Below are positions 48,484-57,937 of a DNA stretch of 64,000 nucleotides, in pieces. The DNA lies in assembly GCF_022429645.1 (NCBI RefSeq), contig NZ_CP092480.1, positions 1,267,501-1,331,500 on the forward strand, given 5' to 3'. Position 1 is the stretch's first letter; every line of letters begins with the position of its first letter. This DNA is from Lutibacter sp. A80. Its GTDB lineage: Bacteria > Bacteroidota > Bacteroidia > Flavobacteriales > Flavobacteriaceae. A program made the position numbers and the translations under genes. The notes under the pieces are model-generated. The model had not been told where the DNA came from. It ran no database searches and saw nothing but the letters and a program-made list of their open reading frames with translations.

Positions 48484-50025
48484 TTATTCTTCTGTTTTAA
48501 ATTGATCGTACTCTGGATTTATTTTTGCATTTTTAAAACGTGGGCGATCTTTCCACATATTGTATGTTGCTTTTAATTGTGCTGAAGCTTCTGGATATTG
48601 TCCTTGATCATTTGTTTCTTTAATCCAATTTTCTAAATATTCTCTATGTTCTTTCAATACTTCTGCAAATTTAGGATTGTTAGCTAAATTATTCATTTGA
48701 TCTGGGTCAGCTTCTAAATCATAAAATTCTTCAGTCGGTCTTATTCCAAACCAATGTTTATCTTGATAGGCTGTTAACTTTCCTTCATCGTGTAGTTTCT
48801 TTAAATCTTTTACAATAGGTTTATTATCCCTATAACCAGCTTGCATCATAGGTCTTTCAGGAAAATAATTTCTGATATATCTATACTTTTCTGACACTAC
48901 AGTTCTAATTCTGTCTATAGTATAATCGCATCTATCTCTTGCGCCAACCACATATTTAGAACCTTTGTAATCGGAAGCAAACAAATCTTGTCCGTCTAAA
49001 TAATCTGGCATTTTTGCTCCTCCCATAGCTAACGTAGTTGCTGAAACATCTAATAATGATACTAAATCATTTCTAACAAGTCCAGCTTTTAATTCTGGAT
49101 GATTTCCTTTAATCATTAAAGGTACTAACATCCCTCCTTCATAACAGAATTGCTTATGACGTAATGATGAAGGACTTCCGTGATCTGAAAAGAAAAATAT
49201 AATTGTATTTTCTAATTCTCCATCTTTTTCTAATTGTTTTAATATCTTTTCTACAGTAACATCAGATCCTCTATTGGCATTATAATGTTCTGTCCAAGCT
49301 TTGCGTTGTGATGGAATATTTGGAAAATATAGAGGTAATGGAACATCGTTAATTGCCAATTCTTCACCTTCACGTACATATTTTGCATCTTTTTTCCCTC
49401 CCATTATTTGAACCTGACCAAACCACGGTTGGTTTTTATCTGTGCGAGCATTCCATACATAATCTTTTACCGTCATATAATCAATAGCAAAATTACCTTG
49501 CCATCCATTCATTCCTGCAACATAATCTTCTTTAGTTCCAACATCGTACATTGCCCTTCTATCATAATGAAAATTGTAATCATCTTTACCACTGTTGAAA
49601 GTAAAATAACCAGCTTCTTTCATTAATTCAGGAATTGTTTTCATTCCTTCTGGCAAATGAATTTGCAATTCTTCTGGTACTACTTCACCATTTGTAAACC
49701 TACTAGATCTATGATTATGAGTTCCCGTTGTAGTTTGCATTTTTCCAGTTATAAAAGCAGATCTTGCTGCAGAACAAACTGGAGCTGTTGAGTATGCTCT
49801 TTTAAACAATACTCCTTCAGCTGCTAATTCATCTATTACTGGTGTATGACCTTTATTTATTGTATCTCCATAACACCCCATAAAAGGTGATAAATCTTCT
49901 GCAATTATCCATAAGATATTTGGTTTTTTAGTTTCTACAATCTTGCTTTCTGTTTTAGATGCACAAGAAAAAAATAGACTAACAAAAAGGGCTACTACAA
50001 AAAATTTTAAATAATTAATTTTCAT
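48484..50025 (-). CDS. S1-family sulfatase, lipoprotein, variant CSAAR site
   Basis: 513 residues with lipoprotein signal FFSC (Cys21). IIAEDLSPFMGCYGD resembles the sulfatase at 31012-32526. The formylglycine site is CSAARSAFITG (Cys84): Ala-Ala replaces the common Pro-Ser, still within the broad C-x-P/A-x-R rule. SDHGSPSS supplies further metal ligands. It lies between the flavin-motif protein (33-bp gap) and the GH150 gene in one unit. Confidence 0.9.
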   Translation of the reverse strand: MKINYLKFFVVALFVSLFFSCASKTESKIVETKKPNILWIIAEDLSPFMGCYGDTINKGHTPVIDELAAEGVLFKRAYSTAPVCSAARSAFITGKMQTTTGTHNHRSSRFTNGEVVPEELQIHLPEGMKTIPELMKEAGYFTFNSGKDDYNFHYDRRAMYDVGTKEDYVAGMNGWQGNFAIDYMTVKDYVWNARTDKNQPWFGQVQIMGGKKDAKYVREGEELAINDVPLPLYFPNIPSQRKAWTEHYNANRGSDVTVEKILKQLEKDGELENTIIFFFSDHGSPSSLRHKQFCYEGGMLVPLMIKGNHPELKAGLVRNDLVSLLDVSATTLAMGGAKMPDYLDGQDLFASDYKGSKYVVGARDRCDYTIDRIRTVVSEKYRYIRNYFPERPMMQAGYRDNKPIVKDLKKLHDEGKLTAYQDKHWFGIRPTEEFYDLEADPDQMNNLANNPKFAEVLKEHREYLENWIKETNDQGQYPEASAQLKATYNMWKDRPRFKNAKINPEYDQFKTEE

Positions 50026-50058
50026 TTTTATTTTATTTAAATACTGTTATTTATTCTG

Positions 50059-51192
50059 TTACAATTCATTTTTATGTTTTTTTTGATATTCATTCAGGAT
50101 AACAATTTCTTCTTGATTAAGATTCTGATCTTTTAAAAACCAGTAAACATTTCTTCCTATAAGAAAATCTTGTTTAAGTAAAGGAAATACATTTTGCACC
50201 ACTTTTTTTGAATCTGGATTTTTAATTTTCATTAAATTTAAAAATAATGATACTTCTTGAAATGAATTTAAACCAGTAGCTTCATTGCTCAATTCATCTA
50301 AATAACTTTTAGAAATCTCCTTTTTAGTATTTAATAAAGAATTTAAAACCAATATTTTCTGAGAATTTGACACCTTTTTTAATAACCTTAATGAAGCTGA
50401 TAAATATATTTTTTTTGAAGCATTCTCTAAATAGTTAATTGTAGCTTTTGTTAAAGTCGGATTTTTTATAGTTTCTTTAATTACAGTTTCTGTTAGATCT
50501 TTTTTATAGAAATTAGTAGCTACTAATTGTTCTATTGAAAATAATTTTAATTTTACATCATCATCTTTTAAAAAAGATTTAAAATCTTTTGATCTACAAG
50601 ATAAACCTGTGATATTTCTAATTATTGATTGAATATCTCCATGTGTCCAATGCCATAAAGTATAACAAGTTAAGGCAGCTCCTTTAACCGTATCTTCTTC
50701 ATTTAAATCTAATGCCGTTGCACCTGAGACTGCATCAACTTCATTATGACTTTCGTCAGGTACTTTTAAAATTTCATCTACTTGCACATTTTTAAAAGGT
50801 GAATTTTCATTTAATAAAATAGCATGTAATTTTATATAATCTTCTTTTTCGAATAAATCTGCTTCATATTTTTCTAGAGTAGCACCTTCATTTAATTCAT
50901 ATTTTAAATAGTGCCCCAAATTATTCCAATAAACCCTTACAGGTATTACTTTACATACATTTTCTAAACAAATTACAGATTTTACATCCATATAAAATTC
51001 TATAGACAATCCTTTATTATTTTGAATTTCAATTAATTGAACTTGCTCTATATTATTTATCCCTTTTCCAGGGTGATGGACTTTAACCTCGTGTGTAATT
51101 TTAGTTGTTTTTTTTTTAAAATTAGTATCGCTATTTTGATAAAGAATCCAAAAAGAAACAACTATAAAAAAAAATTTAAAACAAATATTCAT
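50059..51192 (-). CDS. FMN-binding-like protein with flavinylation motif and helical repeats
   Basis: 377 residues with an N-terminal hydrophobic segment (signal or anchor, 5-18). Residues 35-190 look like an FMN_bind-type domain whose last part, DAVSGAT at 153-159, matches the Dxx(S/T)GAT flavinylation motif with Thr159 as candidate FMN acceptor. A Cys75/Cys80 pair lies earlier (ICLENVC). Residues 200-377 are all-helical, possibly HEAT-like. It follows the FAD oxidoreductase by 13 bp, suggesting an electron-transfer partner. No ApbE flavin transferase is present here. The domain call rests on the motif and spacing only; otherwise it is a hypothetical protein. Confidence 0.55.
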   Translation of the reverse strand: MNICFKFFFIVVSFWILYQNSDTNFKKKTTKITHEVKVHHPGKGINNIEQVQLIEIQNNKGLSIEFYMDVKSVICLENVCKVIPVRVYWNNLGHYLKYELNEGATLEKYEADLFEKEDYIKLHAILLNENSPFKNVQVDEILKVPDESHNEVDAVSGATALDLNEEDTVKGAALTCYTLWHWTHGDIQSIIRNITGLSCRSKDFKSFLKDDDVKLKLFSIEQLVATNFYKKDLTETVIKETIKNPTLTKATINYLENASKKIYLSASLRLLKKVSNSQKILVLNSLLNTKKEISKSYLDELSNEATGLNSFQEVSLFLNLMKIKNPDSKKVVQNVFPLLKQDFLIGRNVYWFLKDQNLNQEEIVILNEYQKKHKNEL

Positions 51193-51205
51193 ATAGTTAT
51201 CTTAA

Positions 51206-53137
51206 TTAATAGCAACGAATTTCAAACATTTTAACATTTGGAGCACCATAAGTCTCATCAATTTTTACTCGTACTGCAGTTGTCTTTATTTTGTCAAAAT
51301 TAACTTTTACTAAACGTGTTTTATTATTATCTACCGCTCCTAATTTTTTCCAATTCCCTTTAACCCTAGCTTCAACTACAAAGCTTTTAGCTAATTCTGG
51401 TGGAATTCCTAAAATTTGTCCTTCGTTTTTTTTAGGATTTTTATGCATCATCATTTTACGTTGCAAATTAGTATCAAACTTCATTTCAACACTTGTTAAA
51501 TTTACAGGGCTTCTCCATTCTAATTGTAATTCAGCATTCAAACCTTCAGATTGCCAATGGTGAGGTTTATCAATTTCATCTCTAGAAACACCATCTAATA
51601 ATAATTTAACATTACCTGAAGAAGTTGATGAAGCTACAATTAAGTCTGCTTTTTTAGCTTTATCCATTGGATCATTAGCAGGTCTATTAGGAAAATAAGA
51701 ATCATCTCTAAGTAATTGTTCTTGCAATTGATTCATATGTTTTTTATACAAGCCTCTTGGATTTACTCCTTTTTGAACACACATTGCTGCAGCAGCTCCT
51801 GCTGCTTGTCCCAACATTGAACATGTTCCTATAATTCTAGTTGAAGACAACGCAATATGAGATACACTTATATTTCTACCTGCAAATAATAAATTATCAA
51901 TATTTTTTGAGTATAAACATCTAAATGGTATTTGATAAACTTCACTAAAACGTGCGTGAAAATAACTAGCTGGTTCATCTAGATTTTCAATTCCTCCTGG
52001 ACAATGTTCATCTAAACTCCACCCTCCAAAAGCTATTGCATCGTCAAATTGAGTATTTCCTAGCAAGTCTCCTTCTGTTAAGATATAATCTCCCATAAAT
52101 CTTCTAGACTCCCTTCTTCCAGGAATTGAGCCTATCCAATCTAAGGCCAGATTAGCTGCTTCTGGAAAATCTCCAGAATTTTTAATATGATCCCAAACCC
52201 CATAAAAATGAGCCATTAAGCGATGTCTAATTTCATCTCTTTCTCCAATAATATCTGTATCACTACTTAATTCTACCCACCAAAAACCTTCTTTTACTTG
52301 CTTTATTTTTCTATGCTTATCTTCAAATGCTTTTTTAGCATTAAATGGCAAAGCGTAGTCTGGAGGATAAAATGGTACTGGCCTTCCCATATCTTTGGTA
52401 ATCATCATAAAGCAATCTCCCATTACCCAACCATCTGGTTCTTCGGGAGCATATTTTTCATTAAATTCTGCTTTCCCTTCTCTCCCCATTCTAAATTCTG
52501 CTCCTGCAGTAGCTGCCATTAAACCATCTCCAGAACAATCGCAAAAAATTGCTGCGTTTAACGTAAAGTCTGTTTCTGTAGTTAGCTGTCGACAAACTAT
52601 TGATTTAATTTTATTTCCATCCATAAAAACATCTTTTGCTGTTGTATTTAACAACAAAGTCAGATTTTTTTCACGAACTACATAATTGTATAAAACGTGA
52701 TCCCAAACTGGATATGATTCCTGTGGATTATAATGCCAATTTTCAATTAAAAGCTCTTCAACAATACCTGTTTCTCTTTCAACTCTATGTTTATTTTGTA
52801 AATTTTGAACTCCATTTACGGTTACCCTCATTTCACTTGAAGCATTTCCACCCAAAACTGGTCTGTCTTGAACTAAAACTACTTTTGCTCCATTTCTAGC
52901 AGCAGAAACAGCCGCTGAAATACCAGACATACCTCCACCCACAACAACAACATCTACATTTAATGTTTTTTTTCTAACTGGATCCTTTTTAATTTGACCT
53001 TCTACACCTTCATTCCAATTAAACAACCTTTTATCTGTTCCCTCTGATGTTTGTGCAGTTAAATCACCAAAAAATGGAAACAACCCTGCTGCCAAAGCTC
53101 CTTTTGCACTGGTATTAAAAAATTTTCTACGTTTCAT
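51206..53137 (-). CDS. FAD-dependent oxidoreductase (FAD_oxidored family) with C-terminal jelly roll
   Basis: 643 residues. The N-terminus MKRRKFFNTSAKGALAAG is a Tat-like signal, implying export of the folded flavoprotein. The Rossmann motif VVVVGGGMSGISAA (63-76), followed by PVLGGNASSEMRV and CDCSGDG, defines the FAD_oxidored group of succinate-dehydrogenase-like flavoproteins. Residues 500-643 resemble a discoidin/galactose-binding jelly roll (LQLEWRSPVNLTSVEMKFD; TAVRVKIDE). Such proteins recur in PULs but their reactions are mostly unknown. Here it precedes the flavin-motif protein, a sulfatase and GH150, so oxidation of a sugar in the galactan is a reasonable guess, no more. Confidence 0.82.
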   Translation of the reverse strand: MKRRKFFNTSAKGALAAGLFPFFGDLTAQTSEGTDKRLFNWNEGVEGQIKKDPVRKKTLNVDVVVVGGGMSGISAAVSAARNGAKVVLVQDRPVLGGNASSEMRVTVNGVQNLQNKHRVERETGIVEELLIENWHYNPQESYPVWDHVLYNYVVREKNLTLLLNTTAKDVFMDGNKIKSIVCRQLTTETDFTLNAAIFCDCSGDGLMAATAGAEFRMGREGKAEFNEKYAPEEPDGWVMGDCFMMITKDMGRPVPFYPPDYALPFNAKKAFEDKHRKIKQVKEGFWWVELSSDTDIIGERDEIRHRLMAHFYGVWDHIKNSGDFPEAANLALDWIGSIPGRRESRRFMGDYILTEGDLLGNTQFDDAIAFGGWSLDEHCPGGIENLDEPASYFHARFSEVYQIPFRCLYSKNIDNLLFAGRNISVSHIALSSTRIIGTCSMLGQAAGAAAAMCVQKGVNPRGLYKKHMNQLQEQLLRDDSYFPNRPANDPMDKAKKADLIVASSTSSGNVKLLLDGVSRDEIDKPHHWQSEGLNAELQLEWRSPVNLTSVEMKFDTNLQRKMMMHKNPKKNEGQILGIPPELAKSFVVEARVKGNWKKLGAVDNNKTRLVKVNFDKIKTTAVRVKIDETYGAPNVKMFEIRCY

Positions 53138-53244
53138 TTAAATAAAAATATATATTATTGTTTAGGTTTACTTGACTAAAGTAATTTACAAACCCTATTT
53201 TTTTGTATTCTTTAATAAAAATAGTGTCTCTTTTAGTTAATTTT

Positions 53245-53266
53245 AAGTACTTTATTAAAAGTACTT
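53245..53266 (-). terminator. Hairpin after sulfatase gene
   Basis: A 9-bp perfect stem (53245-53253 with 53258-53266, 4-nt loop) sits 14 bp after the stop at 53280. It is AT-rich and followed by AAAATTAAC rather than a T-run, so termination strength is doubtful. It separates the 61.2-53.3 kb unit from the FAD oxidoreductase unit. Confidence 0.4.
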
Positions 53267-53279
53267 GTTAAACTTATAA

Positions 53280-54734
53280 TTATTCAATTATATAAGCTCT
53301 TTTTCCTTTTAAACCTGGTTCATCAACTGCTTTCATTTGCTTAAATAATTCTGTTTGTAATTTTTTAGCAATATCTTTATAATCTTTATCGTTATAAAAA
53401 TTAATCAATTCGTTTGGATCTTTTTTAAGATCAAATAAATAGGGTTTTTCTTTTTTATCCAATACTAATTTATAACGATTATTTACCGCAGCTACCCACC
53501 ATCCACCAGACTTGGCAAAATATGTAATTCTATCACTTGTTATTTCTTTTTCATCGTTTAAAAAATCTTCTGAAGTATCTAAGCCATGAAATTTCTCGGA
53601 AGTTTTCACCCCCATTAAACTTAATATTGTTGGCGTAAAATCTACATTGGTATAAGCTGTATTAATCACTTTCCCTGATTTAATTTTCCCAGGATAACGA
53701 ATCACAAATGGAATTTTTGCTGAAGCTTCGTATGGAACTCCTTTGTTTCTTCTGTTGTGTTCGAAAAACATATCTCCGTGATCTGAAGTAAAAATAATAA
53801 TGGTGTTATCTGTTAAATTATTATCATCTAAAAATTTTAAAATTCGACCAACACTATCATCTATATGTTTTACCATTCCAAAATATTGACGTAAAGCTTC
53901 TTTATTAAATGCCTGTTTCCCAATTGCCTCATTAGTATTTTCAGTACCAATTGCCCAAGATGGTTTTATTGCGGTATACGATGGATCCATTGTTTTGGGA
54001 GGGATTATATCCATATCTTTATACATAGTATTATAAGGTGGTTTTGCATAATCTGGTGTATGAGGATCTGGTATAGATAACATTAACGCAAATGGTTTAT
54101 TTTTATCACGTTCTAAAATTTCTAATGTCTTATCCGTAAAATAATCGGTTACATGAATTATTTCATCTGCAGGAAATTTTTTAGCAACTTTATCATTAAC
54201 ACCTTTAATATTACCATCTTTAATATGGAAATAAGGAGCATGACCTCCACGCATCATATATCTATTATCATTAAAACCCGCTTTATATTTAATATCAAAA
54301 GTATATTTTTCATGACCATCTAAATGCCATTTTCCCACATAAGAAGTTGCATAACCTTGCTCTTGTAAAATTGTTGCAAATGTTGGTATATCTTCACGAA
54401 TATGCATCCCGTTTTTTGGCGCACCTGTTGCTTGTGGATATAAGCCCGTAACTAGTGATGCCCTAGAAGGAGTACAAACAGGAGAGGAAGCATAATAGCT
54501 TGTACAAATTGCTCCTTCTACTGCAATTTTATCAATATTTGGTGTATTCACATTGTTTCCTTTCCCCCAAACAAATGCCTGGTCTTCAGACATTATATCT
54601 TGATAACAGCTTAGTGTTCTAAAACTGTGTTCATCTGTATGAATTATTATTAAATTGGGTTTATTTTGAGCCTCAATTTTAAAACCTAAAAAAAGGAAAA
54701 AAGCGACTAATAAAAATGATATTTTAGTTTTCAT
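53280..54734 (-). CDS. S1-family sulfatase, secreted
   Basis: 484 residues with a Sec signal (KIEAQ). IIHTDEHSFRTLSCYQD replaces the usual DD start with Asp-Glu; CTPSRASLVTG holds formylglycine precursor Cys87; GKWHLDG and SDHGD follow. The DEHS start and the DHGD block place it in a different S1 subgroup from its neighbours. It is the last gene of the unit containing GH110, the esterase and the GH42-like enzyme, 13 bp behind the latter. Confidence 0.9.
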   Translation of the reverse strand: MKTKISFLLVAFFLFLGFKIEAQNKPNLIIIHTDEHSFRTLSCYQDIMSEDQAFVWGKGNNVNTPNIDKIAVEGAICTSYYASSPVCTPSRASLVTGLYPQATGAPKNGMHIREDIPTFATILQEQGYATSYVGKWHLDGHEKYTFDIKYKAGFNDNRYMMRGGHAPYFHIKDGNIKGVNDKVAKKFPADEIIHVTDYFTDKTLEILERDKNKPFALMLSIPDPHTPDYAKPPYNTMYKDMDIIPPKTMDPSYTAIKPSWAIGTENTNEAIGKQAFNKEALRQYFGMVKHIDDSVGRILKFLDDNNLTDNTIIIFTSDHGDMFFEHNRRNKGVPYEASAKIPFVIRYPGKIKSGKVINTAYTNVDFTPTILSLMGVKTSEKFHGLDTSEDFLNDEKEITSDRITYFAKSGGWWVAAVNNRYKLVLDKKEKPYLFDLKKDPNELINFYNDKDYKDIAKKLQTELFKQMKAVDEPGLKGKRAYIIE

Positions 54735-54747
54735 AAGTTATTATTTT

Positions 54748-57045
54748 TTATTCTGATTTTGTTACTTCTACAAAAAATACTTCATTAGGTTTTAATACTG
54801 GATTTGAACTAACTTCAATTCCTTTTAATAAATCTTTACACACAATTTTTGAACTTCCATTTAACATAATTTCTAAAGTAGCATTTGATTTACCAACATT
54901 TACTACAGAAAGCACATTATTTCCTGCCTTATTTTTTACCACTTTCCAAATACAACCTTTTGTATCTGCTAAATTTGTTTCAGAAATAGCAACTTCAGGC
55001 AGTAAGTTTCTATTGTTTAAAATAGACAATGCTTTCTCTTTTATTTTTGAAAAAGAATTCAACTTAATAAGTGTTCCTTTAGATTGTTCTAAACTTATTT
55101 GTGTTTTTCCGTATTCATTTTTCAATAAACTTTCATTGTCAACAATTACAATTCCACCATTATCTAAATAATTTTGAAGTTCTTTTAATTCATTAGTTGT
55201 AACAAAAGGGGTTTTATAGACCAATACAACATCCCAATTATTATCATCTTGTTTTTTTATAATATTTTCGGTTACAAAACCTAAAGATATTCCTTCAAAG
55301 TTAAGAGACTTGTACAGTTTATAAAGATCATCCATATGTGCTTCTTTATTTATTGCTGAAGTTTTTGAATAAAATATTCTTAATGGTTTTCTTTGGCGTT
55401 GCATTTTCATTATTTCTTCTGAAAACGAATTTAAATCGATTAATGTGGTTGCAACTTCATTTGTAACTCTTGGCTGCATAGTATTTGAACCTGCATAACC
55501 TTTATCATTCATTGCTTTTTTAGAAATTGATCCATCTTCATTTCTTGGCCAATACCAAATTTGACTCGCTGTCATTCCATAGGAATGTGCCAACCAAAAA
55601 GTTGCTCTTGCATACATTGGATCTAAATATAAATTTCTAGACCTAACAGTTGATAAATAATGTAATTCTGAATTAAAGTTTATTTTATTTGGACTTACAG
55701 ATTTCATAAAATCAAAACCCATACACAACTCTCTCCATTCAAAAGCATAATATTTTTGCCATTCATGAGGTTTACCCCAAGTATAAGTATGATCTGCACC
55801 GGAATCGTTTCCAATAATTCCGCTTAACTCTGTTAAAGCTTCTAAATCTATACCATGAGCACGTTTATTATCAGTCCAAAGATTTGGCATAATTTTTAAA
55901 TGTACTTTAGCTTCAGAATCATAATTTGTAATTTCTGATTTTAAAAACGAATACCAATCTGTTACTCTGTCCATATTAAAAGAAGTCCAATCATACCAAA
56001 TTGGCGTTCCTTTTAAACTAATATCAATAGGTATTTGAATTACAACTTCATTAAAACTATTAAAATTAGTATTCCACAAGTTATTTAAGACTTTTATATT
56101 TTTATGTTTAGCAGCTAACCAAACTTTAAATTTTTCAATTGTATATTGAGAAACACCTCCTGAAGCCCATGGTAATTTATTCTTTGTAGCATCAGTATAT
56201 GTATAAAAATGTGGTTCGTTACATAACATATAACCTAGCTGTGTATATTTTTTACCTGCCATTAATGGAACAACACTTTTTAGTAATTTCTGTTGAATTT
56301 CTCTTGCTCCTGGATTATCTATATCATAAACAGTGTATGTATCTTCACGCATTCCATAATTTGGTCCATATTTTTGTTCTGCCCAATTAGGTATTGTTTT
56401 ATGATTTAGAAAAATAAATCCTAAAGATCCTTCCGGTTTAGTTGTTAACTCTTTTATTTTATTATGGTTTACGGTTCCGTCTTCTTTCACAACATAAGAA
56501 GGTGTTAAAAAGAAACCATCTTGATTTCCATGATATTCTGTTAAACTTTTCACTTTTGGTTTCCAAGTATAATCTGCCAAAAAAACTGGACGCCCGTTAA
56601 ATGTTAATTGGTCTTCCTCTACAATTACTTTTCTCCAATCTACATTTGGACTCGGTTTTCTATAGACTTTTTCATCAATCAATAATTGTAAAAAATCAAT
56701 AGCGTCATCTAACATGAAAATCACATCATTTCGTTCAAAAGTTGCTAAATTTTCAGCCATTTTTAAAGCATCTTTTTTAAATGAAGGTACCAACTGAAAA
56801 CTCTTTGTATTTATACTTACATTTTCTTCGTCCCAAGCTGCATTTTTTAAAAATATTTCAGCTGTTCTAACCGTAGTTTTTTCTTTTAAAACATCTATAT
56901 TTTTCTTTTCTGCTTTTTTTATTAATTTTTCTAAAGATTTAATTTTAGAAATTGCTTCTTTTTCTAACGATTGTGCATTAATTGACAAACTCGATAAAAG
57001 AAAAACTGTAAATAATAGTAAACGAACTCTAATTGTAATTTTCAT
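54748..57045 (-). CDS. GH42/GH167-like clan GH-A glycosidase
   Basis: 765 residues with a signal peptide (SINAQ). Residues 26-130 are a charged helical domain, unusual for the clan. A TIM barrel follows: GYMLCNEPHFYT places a likely acid/base at Glu277, and KINFNSELHYLS a likely nucleophile at Glu460. Residues 560-690 look like a Rossmann-like trimerisation domain as in GH42 (VVLVYKTPFVTT; LDNGGIVIVDN), then a short beta domain. GH42 and the related GH167 include beta-galactosidases acting on carrageenan oligosaccharides, so removal of beta-linked galactose from neocarra-oligosaccharides is likely. Exact family not settled. It lies between the esterase and a sulfatase. Confidence 0.68.
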   Translation of the reverse strand: MKITIRVRLLLFTVFLLSSLSINAQSLEKEAISKIKSLEKLIKKAEKKNIDVLKEKTTVRTAEIFLKNAAWDEENVSINTKSFQLVPSFKKDALKMAENLATFERNDVIFMLDDAIDFLQLLIDEKVYRKPSPNVDWRKVIVEEDQLTFNGRPVFLADYTWKPKVKSLTEYHGNQDGFFLTPSYVVKEDGTVNHNKIKELTTKPEGSLGFIFLNHKTIPNWAEQKYGPNYGMREDTYTVYDIDNPGAREIQQKLLKSVVPLMAGKKYTQLGYMLCNEPHFYTYTDATKNKLPWASGGVSQYTIEKFKVWLAAKHKNIKVLNNLWNTNFNSFNEVVIQIPIDISLKGTPIWYDWTSFNMDRVTDWYSFLKSEITNYDSEAKVHLKIMPNLWTDNKRAHGIDLEALTELSGIIGNDSGADHTYTWGKPHEWQKYYAFEWRELCMGFDFMKSVSPNKINFNSELHYLSTVRSRNLYLDPMYARATFWLAHSYGMTASQIWYWPRNEDGSISKKAMNDKGYAGSNTMQPRVTNEVATTLIDLNSFSEEIMKMQRQRKPLRIFYSKTSAINKEAHMDDLYKLYKSLNFEGISLGFVTENIIKKQDDNNWDVVLVYKTPFVTTNELKELQNYLDNGGIVIVDNESLLKNEYGKTQISLEQSKGTLIKLNSFSKIKEKALSILNNRNLLPEVAISETNLADTKGCIWKVVKNKAGNNVLSVVNVGKSNATLEIMLNGSSKIVCKDLLKGIEVSSNPVLKPNEVFFVEVTKSE

Positions 57046-57060
57046 AAAAAATAATTGATA

Positions 57061-57930
57061 TTAAAAATAAAAAGCCTTTGCAAAAGCAATTCCTAAACGT
57101 TTTTGTCCTTCGGTATTGTAATGTACATTATCAGTATGTTTTGGAAAATCGCTCCACGATGTGTCTGTTGAAGTTCTAATAATTGTAGCATACTTATCTT
57201 GCTTTACAAACTTTTCCATATTTTGTCGTACTAAATTTGCTCCACCATCTATACCGTATCTTGAATTTATTTGCCCAATAACAATCGGCATTTTAAGTAC
57301 ATTAAATGTTTTTCGATATGCTTTTACTAATTTTTTCAAATTCTTTTGATAACTTTTTGCTGCTACTTTTAAAATAGCATCATTTTCACCTTGCATCCAA
57401 GCTAAACCAATAATTCGATACGTTTTACCTTTAGATTTTAAATCTTCTAAATTTTTATTAATATCAGCAATATGCATATTAAATAGCTGCAAATTTTGTT
57501 TAAATCCTTTTTCTATTTTTTTTGCTTTTTTCTCTTTCCAAAAAGGATTCCAAGCTCCATACAATGCCGTACCTCCTTGAGAACGCTTAATTAATAAAAA
57601 TTCTTTTGAAGGGTATTTTTCAGCCAATGTAACACCTAATAACAATTCTGGACCAAAACGTTTTAAAAATGGATATTTCTCTGATGGTTTATTATTATAA
57701 AAAGCTAATGGTTTAGCTACATTTCCATTAAAACTTAAAGAAACTCTATGCGAAACTTCTTCAACTCTATTCCTAATTGCTTCATCTAACTCATCATAAT
57801 TACCAGCTCCGGCCATGTTACTTTGACCTGCTAATAACACAACCTCTACCGTAGATTCTTTTACATTTTGTGCTTGTATTGAATGACAAAAACATCCAAA
57901 AGCTACAAGTATTACAAGTCTAATTCTCAT
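57061..57930 (-). CDS. SGNH/CE6-like (SASA) carbohydrate esterase
   Basis: 289 residues with a signal peptide (HSIQAQ). LLAGQSNMAGAG holds nucleophile Ser37; WMQGEND is the Gly/Asn block; HTDNVHYNTEGQ gives the catalytic His. It is a paralogue of the esterase at 37311-38177 (same KRLGIAFA ending). WMQGEND here reads WMQGESD there, the main motif difference. It lies between GH110 (7-bp gap) and the GH42-like gene (15-bp gap), so it is co-translated with chain-trimming enzymes. Confidence 0.85.
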   Translation of the reverse strand: MRIRLVILVAFGCFCHSIQAQNVKESTVEVVLLAGQSNMAGAGNYDELDEAIRNRVEEVSHRVSLSFNGNVAKPLAFYNNKPSEKYPFLKRFGPELLLGVTLAEKYPSKEFLLIKRSQGGTALYGAWNPFWKEKKAKKIEKGFKQNLQLFNMHIADINKNLEDLKSKGKTYRIIGLAWMQGENDAILKVAAKSYQKNLKKLVKAYRKTFNVLKMPIVIGQINSRYGIDGGANLVRQNMEKFVKQDKYATIIRTSTDTSWSDFPKHTDNVHYNTEGQKRLGIAFAKAFYF

Positions 57931-57937
57931 AAATTAT

